A DNA stretch of 64,000 nt from Axinella damicornis (taxonomy: Eukaryota > Porifera > Demospongiae > Axinellida > Axinellidae). Location: contig OZ007505.1 in NCBI GenBank assembly GCA_963931865.1, positions 17,434,294 through 17,498,293 of the forward strand. Direction: 5' to 3'. Below the pieces are notes generated by a model. That model did no database searches and was not told where the DNA came from. It was given only the letters and a program-made list of their open reading frames with translations. The first letter of the stretch is position 1. Every line of letters starts with the position of its first letter. Below, piece after piece: positions 43,698-55,177 of the stretch. The position numbers and the translations under genes were made by a program.

Positions 43698-44307
43698 TTA
43701 ACCCTTTAAGCCCCAATGACGTCTATAGGCGTCATTTAGACCCTATGCACTTGTAGGGCTTCTCGCCAGTCCAAAAAGAGACCAAAAAGTCTTCAGAGGG
43801 CTTAGGGACGACTTTAAGGCACGAACTCAAAAATTTGGTCAGATTTCAGCGCGCCTCCCCCACTAAACGTACAAGCGGGGGGGTTTCGAAGGGGGGGCGG
43901 CAGCCCCCCCTTCGGCCTGTCGTGGGCGTTTTTTGATTTTAATGAGATTCATTGACCCGAGAATTTTTGATTCTAATGATATTCATAGACCCCACCCAGG
44001 GCCTCAAGAAAACCTGCAAATTGGTGGTGTAAGGTGTGCCATCAGTCAGATCTGGCCCAAGTTTAGGGAAATGCTGGGCGAAAATCCGGCTGACATCCAC
44101 CTTTGACCTCCGATTGCTGGCCTTGTGGGGGGTCATGAATATCATTAACGGTATTGCCAGAGGGGTCTCTCCATGTGTGCGGGCCCCACCAAGTTTGGCC
44201 GCTGAGGAGCGAATGCTGTGGGAGAGGAGTACCTACGAAAGTGGTGTGCGCTGAATGCATGAAAATGTGTTGTCTTGGTGGGAAGAATTCGGTGGTTAAA
44301 GGGTTAA
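43698..44307. mobile_element. Possible TIR element with TTAACCCTTTAA ends
   Basis: TTAACCCTTTAA at 43698-43709 and TTAAAGGGTTAA at 44296-44307 are inverted and the interior of about 590 bases has no coding motif. Short ends make this a tentative call; the CCCTTTAA motif also occurs in the 2440-3890 repeat. Confidence 0.4.
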
Positions 44308-44939
44308 GCTACATCACGTCCGTTACGTCATAATATTCCCCGCTAGTTCGCTTCTTTCGTAACTCTGCATTCCGCATGCGCAGTACATGCACGTGGCTGT
44401 CGGGACCACTGCAGAAACCGCAGCGCGTAGCGATGCAACCGTCCCTTGCCCCGTGCAATTAAAGTGTGACGGATGTATATGGACGCGATGTGACTACGCT
44501 GCACGATTAGTTGCCTCGCGCTAAGGCGCTCGGCAATGAGGTGTCAATGCAGGTGCCCCGGCAATTGACGCACTCTACTGTTACATGTACCTTCACACCA
44601 ATCAACTAATCTTCTACATTGTTCACTTCACACAGGGGTCCAGGCATTTTTGGACAAGGTACATCAAGTAAATTCCATTGGTTTCAGTGTGGAGTACCTT
44701 AATTAGTCTAATTGCCAGACCCTGCCTCTCCCATGCATGAAGGCAGCTAGAATAGGCTCAGCTGATGTGGTTGTCATTCATCCCATTGGCAGAGCAGTGT
44801 AATTAATTATCTCTTTTGAAATCCAAGACTACTGTGGCCATGGCAAAATGCTCACAAATGCAAACTGCTTCTGCTGACTGTAACGCAACAGCTTTTGGAA
44901 GTAGTGTAGTGCCTCATTCCGTTTCCCGTTCCGCTTTCT

Positions 44940-45500
44940 TCACCGCATACGTGACCTTTGAACCGGAAGTGGGCGGCTGGGTTTAAATAATGAATTTGAA
45001 CTTGGTTTTGGCGTTGCCTCCCCAATAATTGAGTCGGGGTTTGGGCCACTCCGTACATAATTCGATTCTTGACTTCCCCGCCTAGCAGCAAGTACGCCGG
45101 TTCCCGCGCTCACCGAAGCTGAAAGGATGTTCTGTGGCAAAGCAGGTCGGCCTCCTGTGATCCCATCCAACGCTCCTGGGGCAGCATACTTCGGTGTGTC
45201 TGACCTTTCACGGAGGGATGGGAGGTTACTTTTGTTGCGAGAAGGTCATGGTACTGGCGTTGTGATCAGATATTCAGCGCTATCAACGGACTTGCAACCA
45301 GTGGGAGATTTCAATTCAGAAAACGACGTTTCAACCGAGTTTTGTCGGTCTTCATCAGGCATTTTTACTTTTTTTTTTCTCCAACTTCTTTTCCCCCCAC
45401 CTTCCAGCTTTCTTCTACTCTTCAGGAGGCTGCTGGAGTTTTCTTTCTTTTCTTTTTTCCTTCCTGCTTTTCCCCCTGATATATATACCTGTCCAACTTC
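44940..45500 (+). mobile_element. Dispersed SINE-like repeat, copy 2
   Basis: See the copy at 41160-41790. This one lacks the A-box-like block and ends in a T/C-rich tail at 45365-45475. Confidence 0.55.
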
Positions 45501-46930
45501 AATTGGCTAGCTGGCCTATATATAGTGTCCTATGCAAATGATATGCTATGGGCTACACATAAAAGGATGAAAAGAACTTATAGCTGTTTACAAAGTAGAT
45601 CAGCCAGTCTGTGGTGTAGGAAATGGTACAATCAGATGAGAGAGACAGTACAGGTGAGTACGCTGCTATTGCACAATCTGTATTCCATGATACTCCACTG
45701 ACTTCGAGGGGTCCGTTTCAAATTTCCTCTGGCAAAAGGTCATTAATCTCTTCACAGCCTGCAAAGTAGAAATGGATAACACGGGAAGACCTGAACACCT
45801 AGTACCTGGCACCCTATCACGCACATGGGACAAAATTAATAGTCTCTAATTTCAGCAACGGGATTCCCAAATAATTATTTAAGGTTACGATGTACAATTC
45901 GATAAACGTTTTTGCTGGTAACTTTGCCACTTTATATCTCAGGAACTACAACAGATATCAATCCGAAACAAGTTGCATTCCAACATTCCAACACCACATG
46001 AAAGAAGTATGAGCACCTGGAACAAGAAAGTAAAATGCCTCAAGGCATTTGGATCTAGGCAATTAGACTCACTGTTCAAGCGCTCTTGCGCCAAATTACT
46101 GAGAGGCAGAGGGTAGCCCAACCCTCAAAAATTCTCCAGCACTAGTACACAGTACTTGCTAGGTCGTGACGAAGAGATATTCGGCGATCTGTGTCTACTT
46201 TTAGCTACATGTACAAAAACTTACCGGTTCAGCCAGGATGAGCATTCTGTAGGCATGCATAGCCTCCGTTTTATGCCCCAATTTCGTGATATCGCTTCGT
46301 GCCGCCCTGCAAAATACATCAGGCTACACGTGCAGCAAGTAAAAATTCATGAGAAACAATTTCGCTCGTTATATTTGGCGCAAGGTTTCAAATACTGTAA
46401 GGTCTCATTAGTCTGTTGTTAATTGAATTTGTACCGCGTTTACATGTACTGCTTCCGCTATGAATAACATTATCTCGTTGTTTTATGTAAACAAACTGAC
46501 AGCTGCCTCCCTAACTGTTCATCGTAACCTTAAACACATTTGCTGTCCTGTCCAAAAGAGATGGCTTATAAAAGCCAGACAACGAGTAAGACAGGTCAGT
46601 GCTCCTTAGAGCCCCAAGCAGTAAATGAAAGCTCACAGATTTCTTTCCAAAGCTGTCATCGATGTGCTGGAGCTCCTGGAAGGTATCAACTGATCGCGAT
46701 AGGTGTGAAGCGAATGATCTCGAACTTGCCGCAGGCAGAACAATCAATACTCACCCCCCTTGCCGCACTCTGCTGACTCTCAGGGTCAGGGCAAGACTCT
46801 GAGGCTTGCGAGTCAGGTTCAGCACACGGCCTTAATTGTTGGCCACCCGACTGCTTCAGACGAGCTGATCAACGTGGCACACGGCAAAATTCCGATACAG
46901 CCACTAGTTGAAAGTAGTAACAGTCCTAAT
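45500..46930. other. No supported gene; region where the last PRPF18 exon should lie
   Basis: The last PRPF18 exon (family end of type GLKRLMTICQK...PSKCV) should be downstream of 47033 on the minus strand. I scanned this stretch and found no convincing match. The nearest hint is a minus-strand end reading FGQDSKCV-stop at about 46533-46560, too short to call. The minus-strand frame 46511-46747 is open but unrecognised. Confidence 0.35.
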
Positions 46931-46935
46931 GTCAC

Positions 46936-46936
46936 T

Positions 46937-46985
<49 letters not shown>
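46936..46985 (+). repeat. Poly-C run of about 50 bases
   Basis: A homopolymer of C in the intron after PRPF18 exon 11 (poly-G on the gene strand). Length is unreliable in any assembly. Confidence 0.95.
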
Positions 46986-46987
<2 letters not shown>

Positions 46988-47032
46988 ACAGACATCCCTC
47001 CACCCCCGCACAGTCATCCCTCCATCCCACAC

Positions 47033-50000
47033 CTGAATGTACTTCCTCTGAGTCTCATCATTCAGCACATGTGCAATGGACTGAGAAAAGATCTTCTCCC
47101 TCCCTGTCCGGGCGTGGATGCCCACCATGGTCACTCCAATAGGCCAGGGGGCATTGCCTATAGCCATCTGAAGATAGGCATCATTGGCCTGCAGATTGTA
47201 CATGTATGAAGACCAATGTATCAGCTCTTGTGTGAATATCGTATCAGCCATGTGAGAGCTGAGTTGTTGATGAAGTTTTAAACTTCTATCTGTTTGGGTT
47301 GCTGTTGCTAACCTGTACATATTCTTTTCTGAGCAGGCAAGTACAGATCAGGCAGAGGAATATTAGGATGTCTGGTAGGGTGTTCTGGGGAGGGGGAGGA
47401 AGGGAGGGGTGAAGGAGGAAAAGGGGGGGAGGGAAGGAGGGGAAGAAGGGACAGAGGGACGGAGGGAGGGAGGGAGGGAGGGAGGTAGGGAGGGAGGGAG
47501 GGAGGAGGGAGGGAGGGAGGGAGGAGGGAGGGAGGGAGGGAGGGAGGGAGGGAGGGAGGGAGGGAGGGGAGGAGGGAGGGAGGAGGGGGTACAACATGAT
47601 GCGGACAGATGAGGAACAGATTTCTGTCTGAAGAGCAGATGTGTAGGCTACTAACATACTTTCTTCTTCAGTTGCCTAAAGAGAGGTCTAAGGTAGGATT
47701 CAGTTTGCTTGAAGGTCGCACTGGCCAGCTTGCCCTATGGGTGAACGATGACAACATTCCTGACACAAACTCCATGCTGAAGCAACTGAGCAACACCTAC
47801 GTGTGTGTGCACACACACATACGCACCTGGTAGCTTCTCTTCACAGTCATGCTTCTGGCATTCAGCTCCTTTGCCCACTCCCTCAGCATAAACTTGGAGG
47901 GAGAGGTGGGAGGGAAGGACAAAAGGGAGGGGGGCATATAGAGGAGAAACGGAGAGAGAAGGGGGAGGCAGAGATACATGTTTCATTCAGTGTGTGTGTG
48001 TGTGTGTGTGCGTGTGCGTGTGTGTGTGTACGTGTGTGTGTGTGTGTGTGTATGTCCCTCCTATACACCAGGGCAACAGGTATCCTTATGGGTAAGGCAG
48101 GGATGGCTATTGGATTATCTACAAGACTCACTGAGATTACGGCTGACATACGCAGTGTACCTTCAGAGTCTTCAAACATATCTCTTGTTTCTTGTCTTCG
48201 TCTTTTCCTTCAAGATCATCCGCAAGAACCTGATCATGAGGAGGTATAGAAGGGTTAAAGGTCAGAATCCAAGTGGTGATGTACTAGCAGGACAATGGCC
48301 AAAGAGGCTAATACTTCCTAGCAGTTGACAACCTACCTTATAAATTCTTTTTTTGTGATGGCCTGTCCTACTTCACCTCTCAAAAAACAAAGAAACAAGG
48401 GGAAAAGCCACTACTCATCCTCAGTCTCATCATTTCACAGAATTTAGAGACTGAGGATGGGTAATGGCATTTCCCCTTGTTTGCTTGTTTTCTTGAGAGG
48501 TCGAGTATGTCTGGGCGTTTTTATCTTCTTGTTTGGTGGTACTTACTATGAGCTCTTCCAGCGTTGTCCCGTCGTCCCTCACCTTGAGGTCAGCACTCTC
48601 ATCCTCCTCTCCCTGGGGAGTGGGTTAGGTACAATGTATGTGTGCATGTTTGTATGCATGTGTGTATCCCACCTGAATTCATTACTATAACTACCCCCAG
48701 TAGGGTCAACACTCTCCGTTCCTTGTGGTGTATTGGCCTGCAGCCCTATGGATTGTGATGGCTGTCAAAATCCACAGGTTGGGCCCATACAGTGCACACA
48801 CCCGAGATACCGGGATGTGACTGACTAGCTTCGTTCCCAGGCTTGAGGAGAGAGCCTGGGACCGAGGCTAGTGACTGACTTGGTTCGTGCTGTCATGGAG
48901 ATTCCATGAAGTGGGTGTGTACCTAATATGATTGCCCTTTGCACCTGACAGACATAACACCAAGTCCACTCTATCTTTGATCTCAAGTGCCATTGGCCCT
49001 ATATATGGTGTATTGTCTTACATGTCAGATGTATGTATGCATTTATTTTGTGTACACTAGCCTCATTCCCAGGCTACATGGCCTGGGAACGAGGATGCGG
49101 TCTCGAAACAAGGCTACATAATGTGTGTACACATCAATGCAGTGAGAAACAACATTGCATTCTACTGACCCGGCATACTCTTTCTGGCAGCTTGGCACAT
49201 GGCACAACCAGTCATCAAACCAGAAAGACAATGCGCTAACTACAACATGCGAATTTGTAAACAGGAAGTAGCTGGAAAAAAAAAGAGATCAGTTTTGGGC
49301 ACAGAAGTGTCCCAGTTGATGTTCGGTGTGAAATCTGTAAACGCCTTAACTGGATAATTTTGGATTGACAAACAGAAACACACACACACACACACATGCA
49401 CGCACGCACGTACACACACACACACACACACACACACCTCTTGCTTGGCCAGTTGATCCAGGTACTCTTGATCCAATTTGTCAAAAGCATCTTTGAAGTC
49501 ATTCCTCAGACCCTGGGAGGACGAAGTCAGCATCCAGGAGTGAAGCCTTGAAAAGGCACATACCGATGTCCTCATAACACTCATGTAGTTTATAAACATC
49601 TCCTGCCTCCACAATACATTCTGGCAGTACAATGAATCCCAGTTCCCCTGTGTGGTGCTGGCGGTATACTACCCCCCCCCCCCCCCCCCCCCCCCCCCTT
49701 TGCTGGTGGTACACTATCTCCCATGTATGATGCTGTGGTATGAAATCTCCCACAGGTAGAACTACACCAGCAGCTGGAGTAAACATCAACCCGTCCAAGT
49801 TACTATCCCCCCCCCCCCCCCCCCCCCCCCTTCCCCCCTGCATATGAACACAAGATCCATGCTAGCCTCATTCCCGAGCGTCTAGGAACGAGGCTAGATC
49901 CAGGCATACATGTACCATGATGCGTGTACACCAGATCAGGAGCACTACGGGCTCCTGACCAGATCCATGTGTACCGTGACTTATGTACACACGATCCATG

Positions 50001-53000
50001 TGTACCATGATACACATGATCCATGTGTACCATAATGCATGTACACCAGATCCATGTGTACCATGATGTATGTACACCAGATCCATGTGTACCGTGATGT
50101 ACATGTATGTACACACGATCCATGTGTACCGTGACGCATGTACACAAGATCCTCGATGCATATACCGTACTCTCGCGAAAGTCCGCCCACTCCGCAAAGA
50201 GCGCCCACCCCCCACTTTTGGCTCAATTTTCTATATAGGGTCAAAGTTTACTCGAATTAGCGCCCACCCTCGCGCTATAGCCTCGTGCCTCGTGTAACAG
50301 GCGATGGAGCGCATTAGTGAGATGTTCCAGCGTATCTGAGGTAAGAACCTCCTTGCAGCAAGTCTCTATTAGTCTGTGTATCCGTATCTATGGTGTCCAT
50401 GTGTGTTGCCTGGCTTGCCTGTGCTAACGACGGCCCCGCGGCCTCCACGCTGGACCTCAGCCAGCGCTTGGCGGCAGCGAAGACGACGTGGTGAGCGGTG
50501 ATGTTGCTAGTGACTCCAGCGATGTAGATGTGCTGGGAGGGCTTTGACTCGCGCTCGCTTGCTGCTCGATCGATGCTATCGCGCTACTTGTTTACGTAAA
50601 CAAAGGTGGGCGCTCTTTCAAGGTTGAATGCGGAAACACTCGAAAGAGCGCCCACCCCCCTGTTTGGTGAGAAAGTAAGATGCAGCGCCCATGGGCGGAC
50701 TTTCGCGAGAGTACGGTACATGTACACAAGATCCATGTGTACCATGATGCATGTACAATCATGTGTACTATGAATGTACGTACACATGTGTACCATGGTC
50801 ATGTACATGCCCACAAGACCCATGTGTACATGTACCGTGATGCATGTACAATGTACACACGATCCATGTGTACATGATGCATGTACACAACGATCCTTGA
50901 TGCATATACACAAGATCCATGTGTACCGTGATGCATGTACATGTGTAGATGATGAATGTACGTACACGTGTACGTGTACAGCGGTTTGCTGAGATCTTGC
51001 AAATTCAGCAGAAATGAAAACCGCTACTGAGCATGTGCACACCCTGTTTTGAAATACTGCACATGCTCAGCAACGGTTTTCGTTTTGCTGAATTTGCAAG
51101 ATCTCAGCAAACTGCTGTACCATGGTCATGTACATGCCCACAAGATCCATGTGTACGTGTATCGTGATGCATGCACACAAGATCCAGGCGTACCATTATG
51201 GATTACATGCACATGACGCATGTACGATAGGGCCTCACCCATGGCAAGTTTAGGCATAATAGCAGTGTGGAAGCACACACATAGGAGTATAACTAGTGGA
51301 ATGCAGGACATTGGAGGGCGAGCCTGGGCGAAGTGCATATGCATGTGCAGGACATGCAAGGAGCAGTTGCATTCAGTGCCCGGTCACATTCTGATGACTT
51401 CATGTGAATGCCATTCACATGAATCATTGATTGTGAATGCCATTCACATGAATCATTGATTGTCATCAGAATGTGACCGGGCAATGAGCACAGAAATTAT
51501 GGCACTCTTGAAACATACACTCGTGCACATCACAGCAACTGTGAGTCAGGTTAGCATTTCAGTACAGCTAGCTAGGTATGCCGGCCATGGCGGTACGTGT
51601 AGGTCCACGCTCTGTCTCCGTCTTTGTCAGTGTCGCCGAGGAGGAAGGCCGAGGAGGAAGAATGTTCATGGTGCTCTAGCCAATGCCCACGAGTGGTCTC
51701 CGTCTTTGTTGTCGCCATCGTTTGTCGAACAAGTTAGCTAGACGGTTCGTCGAGTTCATTGAATTTGAATATTATTGTGCACGTGCAAGTGAAATTCGCT
51801 GATTTAAAATTTACAGTAACTGCAAGATCCACCAAACAAGACACATACACACGCACAGCGCAATGAAGTCACGCTAGTGTGGGGCTCGCTCAGGCTCGCC
51901 CCAATTATGATGGCACAATGAAGAGGCTGCTTGCTTAAGCAAAACAGCATTGGGGATTTCCCCAAGTCGTAATGGTTTGTGTACTACACTGCATAGTGCA
52001 TGTATCTGTAGTACTACAATGCATAGTGCATGTATCTGTAGTACTACAATGCATAGTCATGTATCTGTAGTACTACAATGCATAGTGCATGTATCTGTAG
52101 TACTACAATGCATAGTGCATGTATCTGTAGTACTACAATGCATAGTGCATGTATCTGTAGTACTACAATGCATAGTGCATGTATCTGTAGTACTACAATG
52201 CATAGTGCATGTATCTGTAGTACTACAATGCATAGTGCATGTATCTGTAGTACTACAATGCATAGTGCATGTATCTGTAGTACTACAATGCATAGTGCAT
52301 GTATCTGTAGTACTACAATGCATAGTGCATGTATCTGTAGTACTACAATGCATAGTGCATGTATCTGTAGTACTACAATGCATAGTGCATGTATCTGTAG
52401 TACTACAATGCATAGTGCATGTATCTGTAGTACTACAATGCATAGTGCATGTATCTGTAGTACTACACTGCATAGTGCATGTATCTGTAGTACTACACTG
52501 CATAGTGCATGTATCTGTAGTACTACAATGCATAGTGCATGTATCTGTACCACAGTGTATGTGTGTGTAGCATGGTGTGCATGTGTGTAGCATGGTGTGC
52601 ATGTGTGTAGCATGGTGTACATGTGTGTACAGTGTAATCCAGACATTGGGCTCCAGCTCCACATGGTCCCTACACATTATTCACATGTGTACTGTTACCA
52701 GGTAAAACCACATTCATGCCAGTGAGTAAAGGACAGACTCACCTTGTTTACTTCAGGTGCTAGGATCTCAATCTGCCTACAAGAAAGCAAATGAAATTCA
52801 TAGTCAGTCAAAAATCCGTCACCTATGGACCCAACACCCTCTTTTACTGCATGACCGACCACATTCACACTTCAGCTAGGCAGGACCACACCCCTTTTAT
52901 GTCCCTGGTCCTCTTCCCTTCCTCAACTACCCCCCCTTCCTCTCCTCCAGGCCATGAATGTACCACATGATCAGTACACTACCTTCCAGGTTTGCATCAG

Positions 53001-55177
53001 CAAATAATACACGGAAGCGGAAGAGTGGGGAAGCTGGGCCTAGGAGCACTCATCACGTGAGATGATGTGAGCGATGTCAGGTGGACGCGAGATAGATTGG
53101 GGGACAGGCAGAGTTGGTTTGGGAGGTCCTGGTTCAGCTCATTATCCTATGTTCAAACGCTTCACTACTAGCTCCAAGGCTAGCCTTGTTCCCAGGCCGT
53201 GTGGCCCGGAACAAGGCTATTCCAAGGCAAGACTGGAATGCAGGATGGACAGATGCAGAAGTACATTTGTGGCAAGCTTCAAACAATCATCAACAGGCTA
53301 TCTGTTCAGCTACTGTCAAGGGAGTGTTGTCATCTGTCAGTACAGCTGCGGCCATCTGCCCTGCTGAGCACCTAGTGTGCTGGATCAGTGTGCATACCTA
53401 CAAACCGAGATCATTAGCAGACGTACACACTCCAGCCACTGCTGGAGACTACTCCGTTTGACCAGATGTACACACTCCAGCTCGACTCCCACTGCTGGAG
53501 ACTACTCCGTTTGGCCAGATGTACACACTCCAGCTACATCCCCACTGCTGGAGACTACTCCGTTTGACCAGATGTACACACTCCAGCTACATCCCCACTG
53601 CTGGAGACTACTCCGTTTGACCAGATGTACAGCTACATTCCCACTGCTGGAGACTACTCCGTTTGACCAGATGTACACACTCCAGCTACATCCCCACTGC
53701 TGGAGACTACTCCGTTTGACCAGACATACACACTCCAGCTACATCCCCACTGCTGGAGACTACTCCAGATGTACAGCTACGTACATTCCCACTGCTGGAG
53801 ACTACTCCGTTTGACCAGATGTACACACTCCAGCTACATCCCCACTGCTGGAGACTACTCCGTTTGACCAGATGTACACACTCCAGCTACATCCCCACTG
53901 CTGGAGACTACTCCGTTTGACCAGATGTACAGCTACATTCCCACTGCTGGAGACTACTCATGTTAAACTAGTACCCCTACGTTTACCTCACATCGACTGA
54001 CATCATTCGCGTGAAGATTCTCCGATCTTCCGCTTCTCTCAACAAATCAAAAACGGGATCGGCCTGGGAATGAGACTACCTCTTTGCCTACCTTAGTCTG
54101 ATACAGACATCTTTGTCTGTTTCCCCAAACAGCCTGATGGGTTCCCCCCTCTCTCGCAACCTCCGAATGACCTGCCAAAAGACAACATGACAGAGTGAAT
54201 AGTGGGAGTTATTGAGCTAATTTGCAGCATCAACAAAAATGGAAATGGCCCCACTGGGTACAACTCAGGAATATAAATACAGGTAATGACGTCATCAGGT
54301 ATACGGATGCTAAAATACAGGAAAGGAAGAACATGGGAAACGATTGAGTCCTACCGCTGAAAAGAAGGAGGGGGAGATGGGTGAGGGTGGGGACAAACAG
54401 CCTCAACGCTGTATTAGGACTCAATCGTTTCCCATGTTCTTCATTTCCTGTATTTTACATTGCTCATCCTTTTATCCGTATACCTGATGACGTCATCGCC
54501 TGTATTAATATTCCTGAGTTGTGCCCTTTCCAACTGATGAAGATCCTTGGATCGAGGAACTTATCGAAAGGGTTTGATTGAACATAGGTGCACTGGGGCT
54601 CAGAACAGCAAGAGCTAAGGTACCAGGTAACTTACACGCGTATCTAGCTAGCGGGGAGTGACTGTCATACACACCAAGCGTTGAACGTGTAGTTAGTTGA
54701 ACAATACGCAAACCTTTGCTTTCACATGAGGAAAGATACCAGGCCCTAGATCTCCCACTTATCCAAGGCTATGAGGGAACGAGGCTAGTAAGGGAATACA
54801 CTGTTCACCATACTTTTTCCCCTCCATGTACGCTAGGAATGAGACCAACACACACACACACACACACACCTCAGCCTTGGGGATGGAGAATATGGGTGAG
54901 TCCTCTACAGGGGAGGTCACAGATGTGGGGCTAAGAAGAGATGAGGTGGTCTGTCGACCACTACCCTCAACCCTGCCCTCCTCCTCCTCCTCTTCATTTC
55001 GCACTTCCCGCTCCAATTCAGACCGCTTCACATACTTCTTCCCCTGCAAACAAAAAATGATTCCAATTAATGCAAGCCAAAACAATCCCTGGCTCATCCC
55101 ATAAGTACCTTTCCAATTTCATTGAGTGCCTTTCGTTTTCTCGCTGCTTCTTCTTTCAGTAGCTTCAGTGCTTCCAT
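47033..55177 (-). CDS. PRPF18: Pre-mRNA-splicing factor 18 (PRPF18), 11 of 12 or so exons
   Basis: Second-step splicing factor that acts with SLU7 at the U5 snRNP during 3' splice-site joining. Exons in gene order: 55109-55177 ([16 protein letters not shown]), 54870-55043 ([14 protein letters not shown]), 54092-54171 ([20 protein letters not shown]), 52743-52776 ([11 protein letters not shown]), 49438-49512 ([18 protein letters not shown]), 48547-48612, 48161-48229, 47827-47892 ([19 protein letters not shown]), 47660-47734 ([15 protein letters not shown]), 47313-47384 (LLRKEYVQ), 47033-47188 ([47 protein letters not shown]). All borders are GT/AG and every phase fits, giving 325 complete codons. 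The PRP4-like start (KKYxKRSEL), the [15 protein letters not shown] box and the nearly invariant C-terminal [19 protein letters not shown] block match animal Prp18 closely. The final exon of about 26 residues is not found. Introns are full of simple repeats. The gene is divergent to the GTPase at 55489. Confidence 0.95.
47385..47595 (+). repeat. (GGGA)n purine tract
   Basis: A long GGGAGG run. On the PRPF18 strand it is a (TCCC)n pyrimidine tract ending in the acceptor of the exon at 47384. Confidence 0.95.
47990..48055 (+). repeat. (GT)n microsatellite in a PRPF18 intron
   Basis: GT units interrupted by CGTGTGCG, between exons 7 and 8. Confidence 0.95.
48356..48512. repeat. Hairpin built from a LINE 5'-edge sequence
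   Basis: GTGATGGCCTGTC and ACCTCTCAAAAAACAAAGAA resemble 33022-33085 in front of the LINE. The segment is followed by its own reverse complement (GGGGAAAAGCCA / TGGCATTTCCCC; TCCTCAGTCTC / GAGACTGAGGA), so arms of about 70 bases fold back. It lies in the intron between PRPF18 exons 6 and 7. Confidence 0.6.
48826..49115. repeat. Two short hairpins of the CCTCGTTCCCAGG family
   Basis: CTTCGTTCCCAGGCTTGAGGA and AGCCTGGGACCGAGGCTAG at 48828-48872, and GCCTCATTCCCAGGC...GCCTGGGAACGAGG at 49061-49098. Same motif at many other places in the window. Confidence 0.6.
49380..49437 (+). repeat. (CA)n microsatellite starting at a PRPF18 donor
   Basis: On the gene strand the intron begins GTGTGTGTGTGT immediately after exon 5. 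Confidence 0.95.
49670..49832 (+). repeat. Two poly-C runs
   Basis: C runs at about 49671-49698 and 49808-49830, separated by 110 bases that contain inverted or repeated pieces of CTGGTGGTA/ATCTCCCA. Confidence 0.9.
50163..50718. mobile_element. TACCGTA-ended TIR element
   Basis: Ends TACCGTACTCTCGCGAAAGT at 50163 and its perfect reverse complement ending at 50718; the next bases CCGCCC/GGGCGG continue the repeat (26 bases). Inside, a second inverted pair GAGCGCCCACC / GGTGGGCGCTC lies at 50200 and 50606. About 556 bases, no transposase. Confidence 0.8.
50976..51120. mobile_element. Hairpin (MITE-like) element
   Basis: GTACAGCGGTTTGCTGAGAT at 50976 and its near reverse complement (ATCTCAGCAAACTGCTGTAC) ending at 51120; arms about 60 bases, loop about 20. 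Confidence 0.8.
51370..51484. repeat. Inverted repeat enclosing two direct repeats
   Basis: TGCCCGGTCACATTCTGATGA at 51378 is inverted at 51464-51484, and GTGAATGCCATTCACATGAA-type units are repeated twice between. Confidence 0.65.
51975..52552 (+). repeat. Minisatellite, 30-bp unit, about 19 copies
   Basis: The unit CATAGTGCATGTATCTGTAG plus TACTACAATG is almost identical throughout; one copy lacks two bases (52047) and three carry a C for A. As 30 is a multiple of three, all six frames stay open across the main block, which explains the long frames here. It lies in the PRPF18 intron between exons 4 and 5. Confidence 0.98.
53420..53960 (+). repeat. Minisatellite, about 56-bp unit, about 10 copies
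   Basis: Unit CCCACTGCTGGAGACTACTC, CGTTTGACCAGATGTACACA, CTCCAGCTACAT; a shorter form lacks ACACTCC. It lies in the PRPF18 intron between exons 3 and 4. Confidence 0.95.
54262..54522. mobile_element. Hairpin (MITE-like) element
   Basis: Arms of about 92 bases (GATGACGTCAT-type ends: AATGACGTCATCAGGTATAC / GTATACCTGATGACGTCATC; inner GGGAAACGATTGAGTCCTA / AGGACTCAATCGTTTCCC). The loop holds a GGAGGGGGAGATGGG run. Confidence 0.8.
54848..54869 (+). repeat. (CA)n at a PRPF18 donor
   Basis: On the gene strand, intron 2 begins directly as GTGTGTGTGTG after exon 2. Confidence 0.9.

Larger units (their letters stand above)
49905..51215 (+). repeat. Dispersed minisatellite GATCCATGTGTACCATGATG, interrupted by two elements
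   Basis: Units of about 28-32 bases (GATCCATGTGTACC.TGATGCATGTACACAA) at 49905-50160, 50720-50975 and 51125-51215. The array is split by the TIR element at 50163-50718 and the hairpin at 50976-51120. All lies in the PRPF18 intron between exons 4 and 5. Confidence 0.8.

Noticed and set aside
46511..46747. The open minus-strand frame as the last PRPF18 exon
   Set aside because: It can be spliced in phase after an acceptor-like CCTTCCAG, but the peptide (ELQHIDDSFGKKSVSF) shows no likeness to the conserved Prp18 end.
46936..46985. Pro-rich or Gly-rich protein across the C run
   Set aside because: Homopolymer translation; the PRPF18 exon ends at 47033 with a normal donor before it.
51975..52552. 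CRISPR-like array
   Set aside because: Repeats are contiguous without unique spacers, and the context is an animal intron.
51950..52677. Four overlapping frames of 170-206 codons
   Set aside because: They come from the 30-bp minisatellite, whose period is a multiple of three; several frames on both strands are equally open.
53074..53814. Frames of 97-145 codons over 53074-53814
   Set aside because: They run through the 56-bp minisatellite and a CCTCGTTCCCAGG hairpin; PRPF18 exons show the region is intronic on the other strand.
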